Assembly (NCBI GenBank): GCA_001414345.1
Contig: LLCB01000245.1
Span: 26,829-90,828, forward strand
DNA length: 64,000 nucleotides
Source of the DNA: Hymenoscyphus infarciens
Taxonomy: Eukaryota; Ascomycota; Leotiomycetes; Helotiales; Helotiaceae
Direction of reading: 5' to 3'
Under the pieces are notes generated by a model. That model did not search any database. It saw nothing but the letters and a program-made list of their open reading frames with translations, and was not told the DNA's origin. A program made the translations under genes and the position numbers. Position 1 is the stretch's first letter. Each line of letters opens with the position of its first letter. Positions 22,106 to 33,343 of the stretch are shown one piece after another.

Positions 22106-25100
22106 AGGGGGTGCTTGTTGAGGAGTTTTAGGGGAGGGGGGAGATACCCGGTAGTTCTACTTCTGTACAAAATACCTTGTTTGTCGCGAGTTTGGGGAGG
22201 GATTAACCGAGGGAGTAAAGGCAACAGACGGTACTCTACCAAGATGACGGTAATGGAATGGAAAACCCTGCTCACTCAGGTCGTCGTCTAATATAGGCTG
22301 TACACCACCCCATCCCAACTTTTCTCCTCTTCGAGTCAGAGAGCCCTTTCGGTGACGAACTTCACGTGGGAGTTAGGTGGTACTTGAGAGTGCCTCGTAG
22401 AGTCAGAGAGTCACGAGAAGAACGAGTAGGTACAGTGAGAAATAAGCTTATACTGCACTAAGCTAAGCTAAGTGCTTATCCCCGCTCATAGGCTAATGGT
22501 GTTGAGGCTGAGAAATGTTTCGGTGTGGGTGAGATTTATTTCTTGTTTGGCTGCCTTGCTGGGCTGTGTTTTCGTGTTTCGCTTAACCTCTGTGCATACT
22601 TCCCAAATAACGCCCAAAGACCCCCTAGCACGAGAGCGGAGGAGAGTACGCAGGGGGGTAGGCTATATAATTCCTCTCTATGGCACATGCATAGAGCAAC
22701 TAGATGGAAATAATGTCGCTGCAGGCATGTGCCGTTTGTGCCCCAGGCCGTAATGTATCCTGAATATATATATTTTACCTAGCACGGATCTTGAGATGTT
22801 TTACATGAATATTTCACAGGGGGTAGGGTTAGAGTAAGTGTGGTGTGTGTGTTTGTATTTGAAGGGGTGTTGATGGATCGGTTGGTGGTAAGTGGGTTTT
22901 CGACAGTAATCAATTCTTGATGGTGTTTTGTCCGAGATTTTATTGACTACAGTCCGCTCTACTTACTCACTTCATCGCGATTTTGAGTGTTTGATTGGTT
23001 TCGATGTCACTGAGGGAGGGTAGACGTCGTGGCGCACTGGCCTTTCACAAGGGCCACAGTTGCGATATTTCTTCTCGAGTCTTGTTCTATTATCTTGTTC
23101 CATCACAGCATCGGAACTTGAGAATTGGGGCCCATTTGTATTACGTGATTTCACCCTTCCACACTTGCCAAAAGTTAGATAGCCCTCTTTTTCTCTGACT
23201 CATTATTTTCTGTGTAGGTGTGTTTTTCTGCTTTGGTGGTGTGAGATTTTCCGGTGGGTATGTGAGTTTTTGGGATATTGGTTTTAACCGTTTTGCAAGG
23301 CTTAAATATGGAGTTATGGAAGGTTATGAGACGACGCGCAGAAAGCTTTCTCTATTGGCTGGATGACATTATCTTCTGGTGTAGCTGCAAATTGAAGATG
23401 TGATACTCTTGGCTTCTGATATTTGGTTGAGTGTTTGGTCTTAGTTATGATGAGAGTTTTAGAGTTTGAGGGTTTGGGAAATATGTACTGGAATGGAAGG
23501 ATATGTTTCGGCGGTAGGAGGGGTTCGACGGTGAGTTTTGCAAGTTACTTCTTTTCATGTGTATATCTTTGAGTCGAGTCCGTAGTTGATCGCTTAAACT
23601 TTCCCCTGTATTGAATTTCGTAGGAACAGTCTTGACCTGAAAGACACCCTTGCCCATTGCGGAAGAAGACGCATGTTTCTTGAATCCATGTTTCGAGGTC
23701 TCAAAACTGCGTGTCTTCATTAACCTTTCGGACTTTTCGCTGAGCAGCAAAGCCACCAACGATATGAGTTTACCAGGCCAGGAATGCATTATGTGATCGA
23801 GCCACAGGTCGTCCTCCTAATTTGTTGCTAGATGTCTTGTCCTTAGCGTACTCCTTAAAGTTATATGTGCCCTTCGGGTTCTCTAACCACTGACTTTTCC
23901 TTCTCTCTTGGGGTTTATGTTGTAAAGATAGTTGGAGGCCGGCTATGAGAAGTAAATGAGCAGATATTGATCGTCGGTTCAAAAACGTTGTTTTCCAGAA
24001 ATCTTTGCTTAGAACGGTGGATTAAACTCGTGAGAAGAATTTAGTAAACATGAGGAATTTTCTGGTTCTTTACTGTGCTGGCTCTCCAACATAACATATT
24101 CACAGAGAGAGAAAGTTTCATACTTCTCTCGAGATTCCCCGTAAAGAAAGTCGAAATGTATCTAGAATGCAAGCTTGTAATCTAGGAGATGGGGTATAAA
24201 AGACACCTGAAGTCCCAAAGATAAATTATCAACCCTACTGAGCTGAACTTGATTGTTAATGTTTTCCGAAAGAACGTATCATAGTGTGGTAAAGGACAAG
24301 AGGCGAGAAAACACCTGGTCGGAATACTTTGACACCCTTTCTATCGTCTGGGCTTAGTTTTTTGTGGTCTATTACTTGGGTCGCTTTTGAAGTTTTCGAC
24401 GGCAGTATTATATGATATTGGCCTTCCCAAGACTATAGAATAATTCTGGAGGCGCTTTCTGGTATCCAAACTGGGTCTTCACTAGATCAACTCTTGCTAT
24501 AGTTTGTCGTCGAAGTAGGCCGGTGGTCTGTTTCCAACCTGTCTTTGTCCTTGTTTTATTCTAGAGCTTCAAGGAGAAGTCAACACATCTTGACTCGGTT
24601 TTATATAGATGGATATTCTATTTCCAGCTGATGCATCTTTCTATCTTCCTTACTCTGTTCAGGGGTGACTTCTTATATATTAACTCTTTAGAGTTATCTT
24701 GGTGAGTCTTGAGATAAATGAGTTTAGAAACTTTCTGCTATGTGCTGACTTTATGCTTTTGGGTAAATCTTCCTTTCACCGACGAATTTCATCCCCCCCC
24801 CCCAAAGAAGAACCCCGATATAATATTCTACATTCTAGAATTCAAGGAACGTTGATTTTGGGGGTGAAATGGCGGCGCAGTCGAAAAGCATGGCTGCGGA
24901 TGTACTGGAATCACAACTTGGTGCGAGTTGTTTGTGGCAGTATGTGTTGGAAGTCATGTAACGTCAGCACAGCCAAACCCGCTAAGCTCCCAGTCATCAG
25001 AGTCCAATTAAAATAATTGCATTTGCTGTCGAAGTGATACTTACTGTCGCTTCCTTGGAATATTTACAGAGGAAAAAATACCCCTGCAAAGCGATAGAAG

Positions 25101-25681
25101 AGGTGACTCCTAGCCAGCTATGTCCGATGCAACCCACATACTCAACACTATTGTCTAATATACATATTGCCAAGCTTTTCCGTCCTGACACGTACAGTGG
25201 GTAAACGAGAGAATAATTAACTAGTATAAAAAAATAGATAACAACGACGTGGAACATTATCGCCTGAGCATCCTAGTCCCATGTTCTGCCCTCTTTACAT
25301 TCCTCCTTTTCTAACCTTTTATAAGGATAAAGGAACTCTCAACTCGATGTTCGCTGGTAGTGTTTATACTTGATGCTTTTAGGTTTTGATTTGAAGGGAA
25401 GGCGTCTACTTGGTCTTCAGATTTTTTCTTGCCATCTTTATCTTGCTTCTGGAAAGATCATTTACGTTGAGGTATTTATCCTTGACCTGTCAGGTCTTTA
25501 TACAAGATATTAAGGGATTTGAAGTTGAGTTCTTGTAATGATGAGGGGAAGCTTTTGGGTTCTCAGAGTAACGGAATCCGGGTCTTCTCAATGAAATGAG
25601 TATGTAGCTTGGGTTGGTCGTCTTGTTTAATCTGCTGCTTGAATTTACTGTTTGTCTTCCCGATATCTTGGTATGACGCCC
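22106..25681. other. Long intergenic stretch, no supported gene
   Basis: About 3.6 kb with only ORFs of 115 codons or less. A minus-strand pair (23982-23770 and 23789-23445) reads a basic protein but lacks motifs. A run of 13 C bases lies near 24791. Base composition is ordinary, so this is not a RIP block. Confidence 0.45.
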
Positions 25682-25878
25682 GGGCATTGCTCTCCATCAC
25701 CTTTCTATCTTACTGAGCGGACTATCCCCGATAAACATTGTAGCTGTATTGTTCGAAAACTTCTAGAAGAACTATAAACTCGACCCTTTAGTTCACTTAT
25801 GACTTCGCAGGCAATAACTTCTAATTACCCTTAGCAATCGTGAGTAATAAGATGGAAGGGTGCCGGAGAGTAGTGCCC
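25682..25878. mobile_element. Second copy of the 6.7-kb MITE family
   Basis: Ends at 25682 (GGGCATTGCTCTCC...) and 25878 (...GGAGAGTAGTGCCC) are imperfect inverted repeats of about 31 bases. Differences between arms are mostly C/T or G/A transitions, as RIP would leave. The right arm shares AAGGGTGCCGGAGAG with the copy at 6686-6863. No clear target duplication. Confidence 0.5.
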
Positions 25879-26422
25879 AATTCTCTTACTTAAGAAAGGT
25901 CGGCGCTTCGCATCCGATATTTGTCGCTCCTAATGCCCTTAGGATTTCTGGAGTGTAGCTTTATCACATGTCGCACTCTGTAAAATACTATGTTAGCAGT
26001 CGTTTTAAAGTTGTGTTCCAACATTATGGATTCATCTTTGAATATCCAAGGTCATGAATTGATTGCAATACCCACCAAGCCACTTGAGTAAAAATGAGGA
26101 GACAAAGAGAAAATCACTTCCTAAAAGGGAGCCCATGGACTATCCAAGTCTCTTTGTCCTCCCACTAAATCCTCAGATCACCATCTCCCAAGAATTGCTT
26201 TGTCAACGAACAACCAATTAATAAAGAAGAGAAAACCTCGACACAAAGTTTCTTTCAAAAGCCATTACCGTTATTCTTTTAATAACAAGAAATAGATAGC
26301 AGATCAGATGTATTTTTTAAGCATTAAAATCCCATGGCAACTATGCTCTTGGTATCGAATCTCAACTGTACAAGTAGACAATAGAACAAAGCCACATACC
26401 AGTACACGAACAAGCCACGAAA
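25879..26422. promoter_or_regulatory. Upstream region of the C2H2 zinc-finger gene
   Basis: About 540 bases between the MITE and the start codon. It probably holds the promoter and leader. No ORF worth noting. Confidence 0.35.
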
Positions 26423-27463
26423 ATGACACAACGTCAATCACGTAGTCTGACCAAGAGTCCAACCAAGACTCCAACCTTCAACTTGCAAGATTCTACCCTT
26501 AGACGACGAAGTTCCCTCCGCTCCTTCGGCACGTTTAGTAACCCTTTCCCCACCATCAACGTGGAACCAACTCCCAGTGTACCTGCAAACCTCTCACGTC
26601 GCGTCTCCCACCGATCCAGTACTCTGCGACACGAACTTCCAGACTCAGCAGTCTCAGAAGCCCAAGAAAGTCCCCGAGGGACTAAGCGAAAAGCCAGTTC
26701 TCCAGAATCACCAACCAGCCCTCGGAAACGTCGAATTGCTGCTCGCAAACCGCTACCCCCGAGTAAACCAACCGCTCCCCCACAACCACTATCCTCAGAA
26801 GCCCCCCGCCGCAAATCCTCAGCCCTGAGCCAGCCAGTCACAGCGGCAACACCAACTCCAGAAGTCTCCCGTAGACGATCAACCCTCCGTTCCTACAACC
26901 CCTTCCCCTTACCCACGGGACTCCACCTCCCACGAGGCGTTGTCCTCCCCGCACCCGGTCAACCCGTTCCACCACCCCCAAAGCCAACAGCTACTCCAGC
27001 ACTAGCCCCAGAAGTGGTCCGTCGACGATCAACCCTTCGTTCCTACAACCCCTTCCCCTTACCCCCAGGTCTCCACCTCCCACGGGGTGTCGTCCTCTTA
27101 GCACCCGGTCAACCCGTTCCACCACCTCCAAAGCCAACTCCAAAACACATCTGCCTGCGCGGAAAGCCACCATGTGGTATGGAGTTCCCTACGCGAGCCA
27201 AACTACACATGCACCAACGTGCTCGGCACGGAGGTGCACCTTTAGGGTGGTTGCAAGCGGAGACTGCGAAGGTGGTGGCTAAGGGGAAGACAATCCACCG
27301 GAAAGAGGACGATGATGGTGTCCTTGTCCAATCTTGGACGACGGGGAAGGATACGCCGGAGTGTCACGTTTGTGGGAAGCAATGCTCGAAACCTAAGCTA
27401 CTTGACGAGCATCTGCAGAAGGTGCACGGGATTGGGGTTGTGATTGAGTTGGAGGATGATTGA
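26423..27463 (+). CDS. C2H2 zinc-finger protein with Pro/Arg-rich repeats
   Basis: An intronless gene of 346 codons starts at ATG 26423. The first 240 residues are disordered, basic and Pro/Ser-rich, with a likely nuclear signal (SPRKRRIAARK). A 50-residue unit (RRRSTLRSYNPFPLP...GLHLPRGVV...PGQPVPPPPKPT) occurs twice in tandem with a 150-base period (from about 26858 and 27008), and a degenerate trace (RRRSSLRSFGTFSNPFPT) lies near the start. The C-terminal part has two zinc-finger-like units: CLRGKPPCGMEF...HMHQRARH (unusual CX6C spacing) and a classical CHVCGKQC...HLQKVH (CX2C-X12-H-X4-H). A nuclear DNA- or RNA-binding role is inferred. I do not know the ortholog. Confidence 0.75.
   Translation: MTQRQSRSLTKSPTKTPTFNLQDSTLRRRSSLRSFGTFSNPFPTINVEPTPSVPANLSRRVSHRSSTLRHELPDSAVSEAQESPRGTKRKASSPESPTSPRKRRIAARKPLPPSKPTAPPQPLSSEAPRRKSSALSQPVTAATPTPEVSRRRSTLRSYNPFPLPTGLHLPRGVVLPAPGQPVPPPPKPTATPALAPEVVRRRSTLRSYNPFPLPPGLHLPRGVVLLAPGQPVPPPPKPTPKHICLRGKPPCGMEFPTRAKLHMHQRARHGGAPLGWLQAETAKVVAKGKTIHRKEDDDGVLVQSWTTGKDTPECHVCGKQCSKPKLLDEHLQKVHGIGVVIELEDD
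26858..27148 (+). repeat. In-frame 150-bp tandem duplication within the C2H2 gene
   Basis: Two copies start at 26858 and 27008 (CCAGAAGT...). Long stretches are near identical (TCCTACAACCCCTTCCCCTT in both), so the duplication is recent or kept similar by selection or gene conversion. Confidence 0.85.
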
Positions 27464-27773
27464 GATGGGCGGTGAGGTTGTAGAGCATGATGTCGCGGAG
27501 AAAACGAGATGGGTAACTGGGAAGCGAGGATTGTAAGATCATACCTTATTCAGTTTACCTCTTATATACCACCTTTTTCTATTTGTAAATTAAACCAACA
27601 AGATTCCATATAAACAAGTACCAACAAAGTTTCAAAAGACACCTGCACCTGTGCGATAACCATTGACTTGTGAATTCTTTGAAACCGCCTAACAGACACC
27701 CATAGTGCTTCACCACAACTTTGGGTTGAAATAAATTAATATCCATGAGACACAAGGACACCAAAAAAAGTAG

Positions 27774-28406
27774 ATGGTGAAGTTGGAATCGTTCCTAATG
27801 AAAAAAACCCATGAAATGATAAAGCAGCTTTCCTGGACTCCAAAATGTAGTTTCACAACGTTGAACAAACCACAAACCCAAGACAAGAGAGCTTCTTTGG
27901 AGCAGCATCTCATCATGAACGACAGAAAGCCAGCGTCTCGCCTGGACAGAAAAGCTCCCTACTCAGAGACATTTCCACACCCAAGCACCCCTCCTCTAAT
28001 TGCCCCAGTGATGAGCGCCGCCCCTCAAATATTTGCAGCGATGAATTCAGCTCCACAGATGAGTTCCACCCCACCAACAAAACAACTCAAGCGGAAAGCA
28101 AAAAATCCCCCTACACAAACTCTTCCAAAGCCCAAAAAGCGAAAGGTCAACGCGCAAAAGCCCATACAGACAGCCAAGGAACTTGACACAGCAGAAGCAC
28201 TAGCATCCCTCGCCAAAAAGCCAGTATATCATAATCGTCATTCGAGAACAACATACAAGGATGCACCAATCTACACATCCAAGGAGCTCGAGGCAGCACA
28301 AGCTCTGCTCCTCCTCTCTCGAAAACCTGTCCATCCCTCAAGCGGTCAAGCTCAGCAAGTCCAAAAAGTATCCGGTAAGGAGATGCATGAAGGATCTCTG
28401 CGGTAG
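27774..28406 (+). CDS. Hypothetical basic, Lys/Pro-rich protein
   Basis: A 210-codon intronless frame follows the zinc-finger gene by 310 bases on the same strand. The start may be ATG 27774 or the later MNDRKPASR. It has several basic clusters (KQLKRKAKNPP, PKPKKRKVNAQK) that resemble nuclear signals. A short repeat, ELDTAEALASLAKKPV and ELEAAQALLLLSRKPV, suggests a duplicated helical motif. Family unknown; a nuclear role is inferred from composition. Confidence 0.5.
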   Translation: MVKLESFLMKKTHEMIKQLSWTPKCSFTTLNKPQTQDKRASLEQHLIMNDRKPASRLDRKAPYSETFPHPSTPPLIAPVMSAAPQIFAAMNSAPQMSSTPPTKQLKRKAKNPPTQTLPKPKKRKVNAQKPIQTAKELDTAEALASLAKKPVYHNRHSRTTYKDAPIYTSKELEAAQALLLLSRKPVHPSSGQAQQVQKVSGKEMHEGSLR

Positions 28407-30467
28407 TGTAAAAAAGAGTGAGGGGTAATCGCTTAGCAAGCTGCTGCGCCCGAAATTTCCTTGATGCTCTCCTGACGATATGCCGATCATATGCGCGAGT
28501 TTGCTCTCCTGATTTCCTCAACCTCTCCTGATAACCAGATAAGAGGAAATTCGCACAAGGATCAATCGCACATACTCTCGCACGATTCATTCTAGTCTTC
28601 ACAGCCTACTGAAAAGTCTGGTCGGAAAAATGCCGCGGGGGATAGAGTTTATGGTGGGTCTGGGGTATAGTAGTAAAGAGGCTGTGAGACTGCGGGTCAT
28701 GGAAATGGAAGGACTTTTTGTAGCAACAAAATAGGAGAATTATTGTTGTGATTCTGGGAGAATAGTGTGTGATGAAAGTGCATTATGCATAGGAAATGTT
28801 TACTCGAATTGAGAGTTTTCCGTATACCGCTTGTTCTGCTGACACTTAATGAACAGCTAGGACTTGAAATCTACTAGGTTTGGAGAGTTCTCCGATGCGT
28901 AGAATCCATCAAGTATTCCCGTCTATTTTGATAACCAAGTCCATTGCATTGCATGGGAAGCCTTGATAGTTGCAGCACTCTCAAGAAAGCCTTGACGATT
29001 GATGTAAATTTATGATGGGAAACGAAATCCGGATTCATTGATCCGCAGACCCGTAGTGTGGTCTTTTTTGCCAACGCGCCATAGGAAGATGAACCGTCAA
29101 TTCTTCTGCCGTGGAATAACCAATGCGTGGCTTGGGCCCAGATCAAGTAGTTCAAACTTCCACACGCAGAAATGCGGTGTAGGTTCCGAAACAATTTCTC
29201 AGGGTATATAATAGTCTTGTGGAACACAAGTATATATCTAGATTGACAGCCCAAATACGAACCGTGTGAAGAGTTTCATTTCCAAGGAAATGAAAAGAAG
29301 TAAGGGAGAAGTAGGGAAAGCAATACTACGTTTCCTCCCAAATAAAAAATCAGCTCTCACCGATGGCTATAAGCTGATCCTTTGCCTACCCGTCGCCCCA
29401 TATAAGCCTTTTCTCTGCGACAATGCCTTCTCTTAACCGACCATGAGGCTCAAGACCTTCTATATGCCCCGTATCTGGGACATTCATGCCATAAGATTGT
29501 ACCACTCAATACCTACCCCCTACCCCCTACCCCTTGCTGTAAAGATGCCTTGAGGTATGTCAGGCCAGCCTTCTTTCCCATCAGTTTCCAAATATTTACA
29601 ACTGTACGGCCGATATATCTGAGATGCAGGTACTGTGTTCCAAAACCAGCCACGCAGCCCATTCCCAGACCCAACTCCTGTATGTCCTGCATCATACGTA
29701 CCTAGCCGCGCTAGGAATTTGCTGCATCTGTCTGTGCGAAGCTTATGCTTATGGGAGTAGGAGAATGGCTACTGGCTTCGGAATCCGGCAAGCTTGCGGG
29801 GGAGGATCGTACTTGTAATCTCGTGGGTTTGAAGGCTTGCAGGTGAGGTACGAGTACTGCGTTCAATTCGTGCAGATTGAGATTGGGGGTCTCGGGGGGT
29901 CTTTCGCGTGCCTCAGGTTCGCGGGGCTCGGCAGTAATGAATTCCCCTATTGGGAGGATTGTCGCGCGGGTAGGGCAGGTGAGGGTGAGGCAGATGGTGA
30001 GGCAACTGGGTAGGCATACGACCGCGAGGCATACCCAAATTAAAGCGCCGGATCTGTAAGTGTGTGTAAGGGTGAAGCGTGAGCATGGAGTGTTACAGTA
30101 CGTAGGTATACTATCCTTAAATTGAGGAGGGAATAAGGGAATAACGACTCCGCCAGAACTCAGCCTTGTGGCCTTGTGCTTGTGGCCTTGCATGGGGGCT
30201 TAATTAAGTGGGGCTTAATTAAGTGGGGCCTCAGCACTGCCAGCACAGCCCTTCAGCTGTGTTAATTTCAACCATTCACAAACAGTGTAACGCCACTATA
30301 CTATAAAATCACGCTAATGGCACCACATGGTAATTTGTGTTTACTTCTTCTCTAACATCTAGCTGATCAAGGTATCTGATACTCTTTCTCTCAACTTACT
30401 TCAAGAACTTTGGGGCTCAGCTACTTGCAACCTGAATATCATAGCCCTGGGCAGAAAGGTTGGGCAA
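28407..30467. other. Intergenic region; one weak membrane-protein frame
   Basis: Mostly without coding signals. A minus-strand frame of 160 codons at 29711-30193 contains one hydrophobic segment (GALIWVCLAVVCLPSCLTICL) followed by a charged stretch; it could be a small single-pass membrane protein with unmodelled introns, but support is weak. Confidence 0.35.
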
Positions 30468-30497
30468 ACCACCACCACCACCACCACCACCACCACC
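30468..30497. repeat. (ACC)n microsatellite upstream of the vWA gene
   Basis: About ten ACC units in a row, roughly 190 bases before the start codon, probably in the promoter or leader. A consensus donor GTAAGT follows at 30555 and may open a leader intron. Confidence 0.8.
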
Positions 30498-30688
30498 GAA
30501 ACCATCAACATCTGACTCCTTTGTCAAGAGGCAAACGGCGATATAATAACCAGGTAAGTTGTTGATTTTTACAATCTTTCATTCATCATACAAAAGTCGA
30601 GAAGTCATACCAATACCATCTTCGATACACACCTGCCATCGAAACCCTATCAACACCCTACACTTCAACCACCTTGAAATCTAACACA

Positions 30689-31849
30689 ATGACACACTCA
30701 GTTGTACTCGCCCCAACGATGCCTTCCGTCTCATGGAAAGTCGGCTCCGCGTCGAAGCGAAGCTCAGTATTCGGTTCTCTCAGCAAGAAACTTGGTCGCA
30801 AGAATAGCGTCGAATCTACAGCGTCAACGAAAGCAGTAGAGGCACAGAGTCATGGAAGTCCATTTCAAGGAGCCTCAGTACTTCCACTACCAGCAAACCC
30901 ATCTGCATCAAAATCAAGATCAAGATCTCCAAGCCCGAACCCACTATCAAACCCCTCTCCTGCCACCCGACGACCAGATAGACCTGGCATGAACGCATTT
31001 ACGGCTCCATCCAATGAACCGCCGCCAGCATATTCACCATCTCCTGTCGATGCTCCCGCTTCATCTTTTGCAAACTTACCAACGAACGCACCTGCAGCAA
31101 GCAATGCATCTGGCACCGAAGACAAATATGCTTTCCTCGCCACTTTCGATACAGTTCTCTTGATCGATGACTCCGGTTCCATGGTAGGACGTTCGTGGCG
31201 CGAGACTTCGCAAGCACTTGCCACAATTGCTCCTATCGTCACAAAATATGATAGTGATGGCATTGATCTGTACTTTCTCAACAATAAATCAGCCGATGCT
31301 GGTGATATCCCTAATGGCATTGCACCAAGCGGATACAGAAACCTGAGAAGAGCAAATTCTGTTTCCGAACTAATGGCACGAGTTCAACCAACCGGCTGCA
31401 CATTTACAGGTACTCGGCTTTTTGACATCATGAAGCCATATATCACAAAGTGCGAGAAAGACGCGAAACTCGACAAAGACACCAAGCCACTTAACATTAT
31501 CGTCATTACTGATGGTGTACCCTCCGATGAAGTTGACACGGTCATTATCCAAGCAGCAAAGAGACTCGACAGGATGGATGCACCCCCTTACCAACTTGGT
31601 ATACAATTCTTTCAGGTTGGCAACGAACCAAGCGCCAAAGCAGCATTACAGAAACTCGACGATGACCTGTCAGGTATGGTAGCGGGAGGAATCAGAGATA
31701 TTGTGGACACAGTCACCTGGACTGGTGGCAATAGCGCTGGTGGCGGTGGAGTTGGTCTAACTGGCGACGCCATACTCAAGGTCGTTTTGGGCAGTGTTGT
31801 CAAGAGACTTGATCGACAACGCGCCAGCGGAGAAATCCAAAGATCCTGA
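30689..31849 (+). CDS. von Willebrand factor type A domain protein
   Basis: A single exon of 386 codons starts at ATG 30689; the frame is open upstream but only through a TTG. Residues 1 to about 145 are disordered, Ser/Pro-rich and basic (KRSSVFGSLSKKLGRK, SRSRSPSPNP). The vWA domain spans about 150-345. It has a complete MIDAS: DDSGSM (about 160-165), the TGCTFTGTRLFD loop threonine, and ITDGVPSDE. It ends with a Gly-rich linker and the helix AILKVVLGSVVKRLDRQ. There is no signal peptide, so it is likely cytosolic. Such fungal proteins are common and mostly unstudied; a metal-dependent protein-interaction role is inferred from the domain. Confidence 0.9.
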   Translation: MTHSVVLAPTMPSVSWKVGSASKRSSVFGSLSKKLGRKNSVESTASTKAVEAQSHGSPFQGASVLPLPANPSASKSRSRSPSPNPLSNPSPATRRPDRPGMNAFTAPSNEPPPAYSPSPVDAPASSFANLPTNAPAASNASGTEDKYAFLATFDTVLLIDDSGSMVGRSWRETSQALATIAPIVTKYDSDGIDLYFLNNKSADAGDIPNGIAPSGYRNLRRANSVSELMARVQPTGCTFTGTRLFDIMKPYITKCEKDAKLDKDTKPLNIIVITDGVPSDEVDTVIIQAAKRLDRMDAPPYQLGIQFFQVGNEPSAKAALQKLDDDLSGMVAGGIRDIVDTVTWTGGNSAGGGGVGLTGDAILKVVLGSVVKRLDRQRASGEIQRS

Positions 31850-33343
31850 ATCATCATTTCTTTCATCTGTCAATTCTCTGCACCATATTTGTCCGCCCTG
31901 TTACATGGACAGGTCCCCAAGAATGGCGTTCTGGGTTATTTCTCATCAGGAGTGAGCAACCTTTCTGAGCTAGAGCTCCATGGGGGCGTTCCGGGTTTTT
32001 ATGGAAGCGTAACCCTTAGCCATCAGTTCTTTAGTACTTCGCAATAGATTTTGTAATCGAAACCCCTAATAGCTAGTATTCAATATAGTCTTCTTCTTGC
32101 AACCTGAATATTCTCCGAGGCTCTTTCCTCTCCGTCATTTGATTCAAGCAGTTTACAGGTTCTCTTCAGCTCTTATCACCACCACGTGACCAAAAACCAA
32201 AGAGGCAGATATAGAGATAAAAAACTAGATCACAGAACTGAAAGAAGGGTCTTGAGTATTTTTTGTTGTTTGTTTTCCCTAACAGCTTCTTATAATAATT
32301 CTTATTTTTTTCAGACACGTGACCCCAGATAATTCACTTTTGGGGCTACCCAAGTGTTCTTCTTTCTGCTATTCAACTAGTTCAATTTACATCAAGTTCA
32401 AACCACCTCAGTACTAGAATCTCAAATCCCATCTGCCTCCGAGTCTGTTAAGAAACTCGATTTTGAGGCGGGAGATACTAAACATTATTAGCCCTTGCCC
32501 GGGAGCTTCCTCCACTGTTCCTCGGTATTTATAGACAATTTCAGGTTTTTCAATGTTTTTTCTGGGCCAGGGAAATACAATCTCCCACTGCAATAGTGAC
32601 CTCGGATGCGCGGCAAGTATATATATCTGGTTTTCGTAACATCATAATCGCTAGCCGATGCCATACCCATCCATGTTTCCTCGATCAAGGGCCGCGTATC
32701 GCATCACGGCGTCGAAACAATCAACGGGTATTTTTGATTGGGAATACATAGACTTTCCATGAGCTAATCTGGTGGCGGTGGCTAGTTTGATGTTAAATGA
32801 AACACCCTTTTTTTCGAATAGATATGTAAGACTTACTTGGCTAATAAACTATGCGACTGTTATCTGGGACAGGAAAGGAGCATCCTTTTGCTGAGATTTG
32901 GATGGGTCTTTTTTGAAAGCGAACAGGTTCCAAGAAAACAGACATGGGGAAAAGATTTACTGGAGAAACTAGTAAAGCTTTGTGGGGTGGAGGTGTATCC
33001 ATGGAGCCTATAAATAATGCCCTGGCTTTGTTATTGTTTACCACGATGTTATTGATAGCACTCAGTCTCTGACGACCCAAAAGCACACCAGCAGAGTCGA
33101 TTGTCTCGAGCTGCCAAGTTGGCGAATAACGAGTATCACTTTTGCTTCGGCCTTATATTCCATCCCGCCAATGGTATTCTTACATTTTGTTTTTCTTCTC
33201 AAGTACGCAGAAGCTCCAGCTTTAAGCTTTTGACTTCTGACAGTGAAATGAACTTCGAGTAACCGTGACTTTGAGCTCTCGCAGTCAATTGTACCTATAC
33301 ATGCGGTAACTGTATTCCGGATAGTGGCCCTACCATTATTCTT
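31850..33343. other. Intergenic stretch without a supported gene
   Basis: The first part is the 3' region of the vWA gene. CACGTG boxes occur near 32184 and 32316. ORFs are below 85 codons. Confidence 0.4.

Noticed and set aside
28147..28602. 151-codon minus-strand frame
   Set aside because: Overlaps the basic-protein frame on the other strand and has no motif; the plus-strand frame has the better composition.
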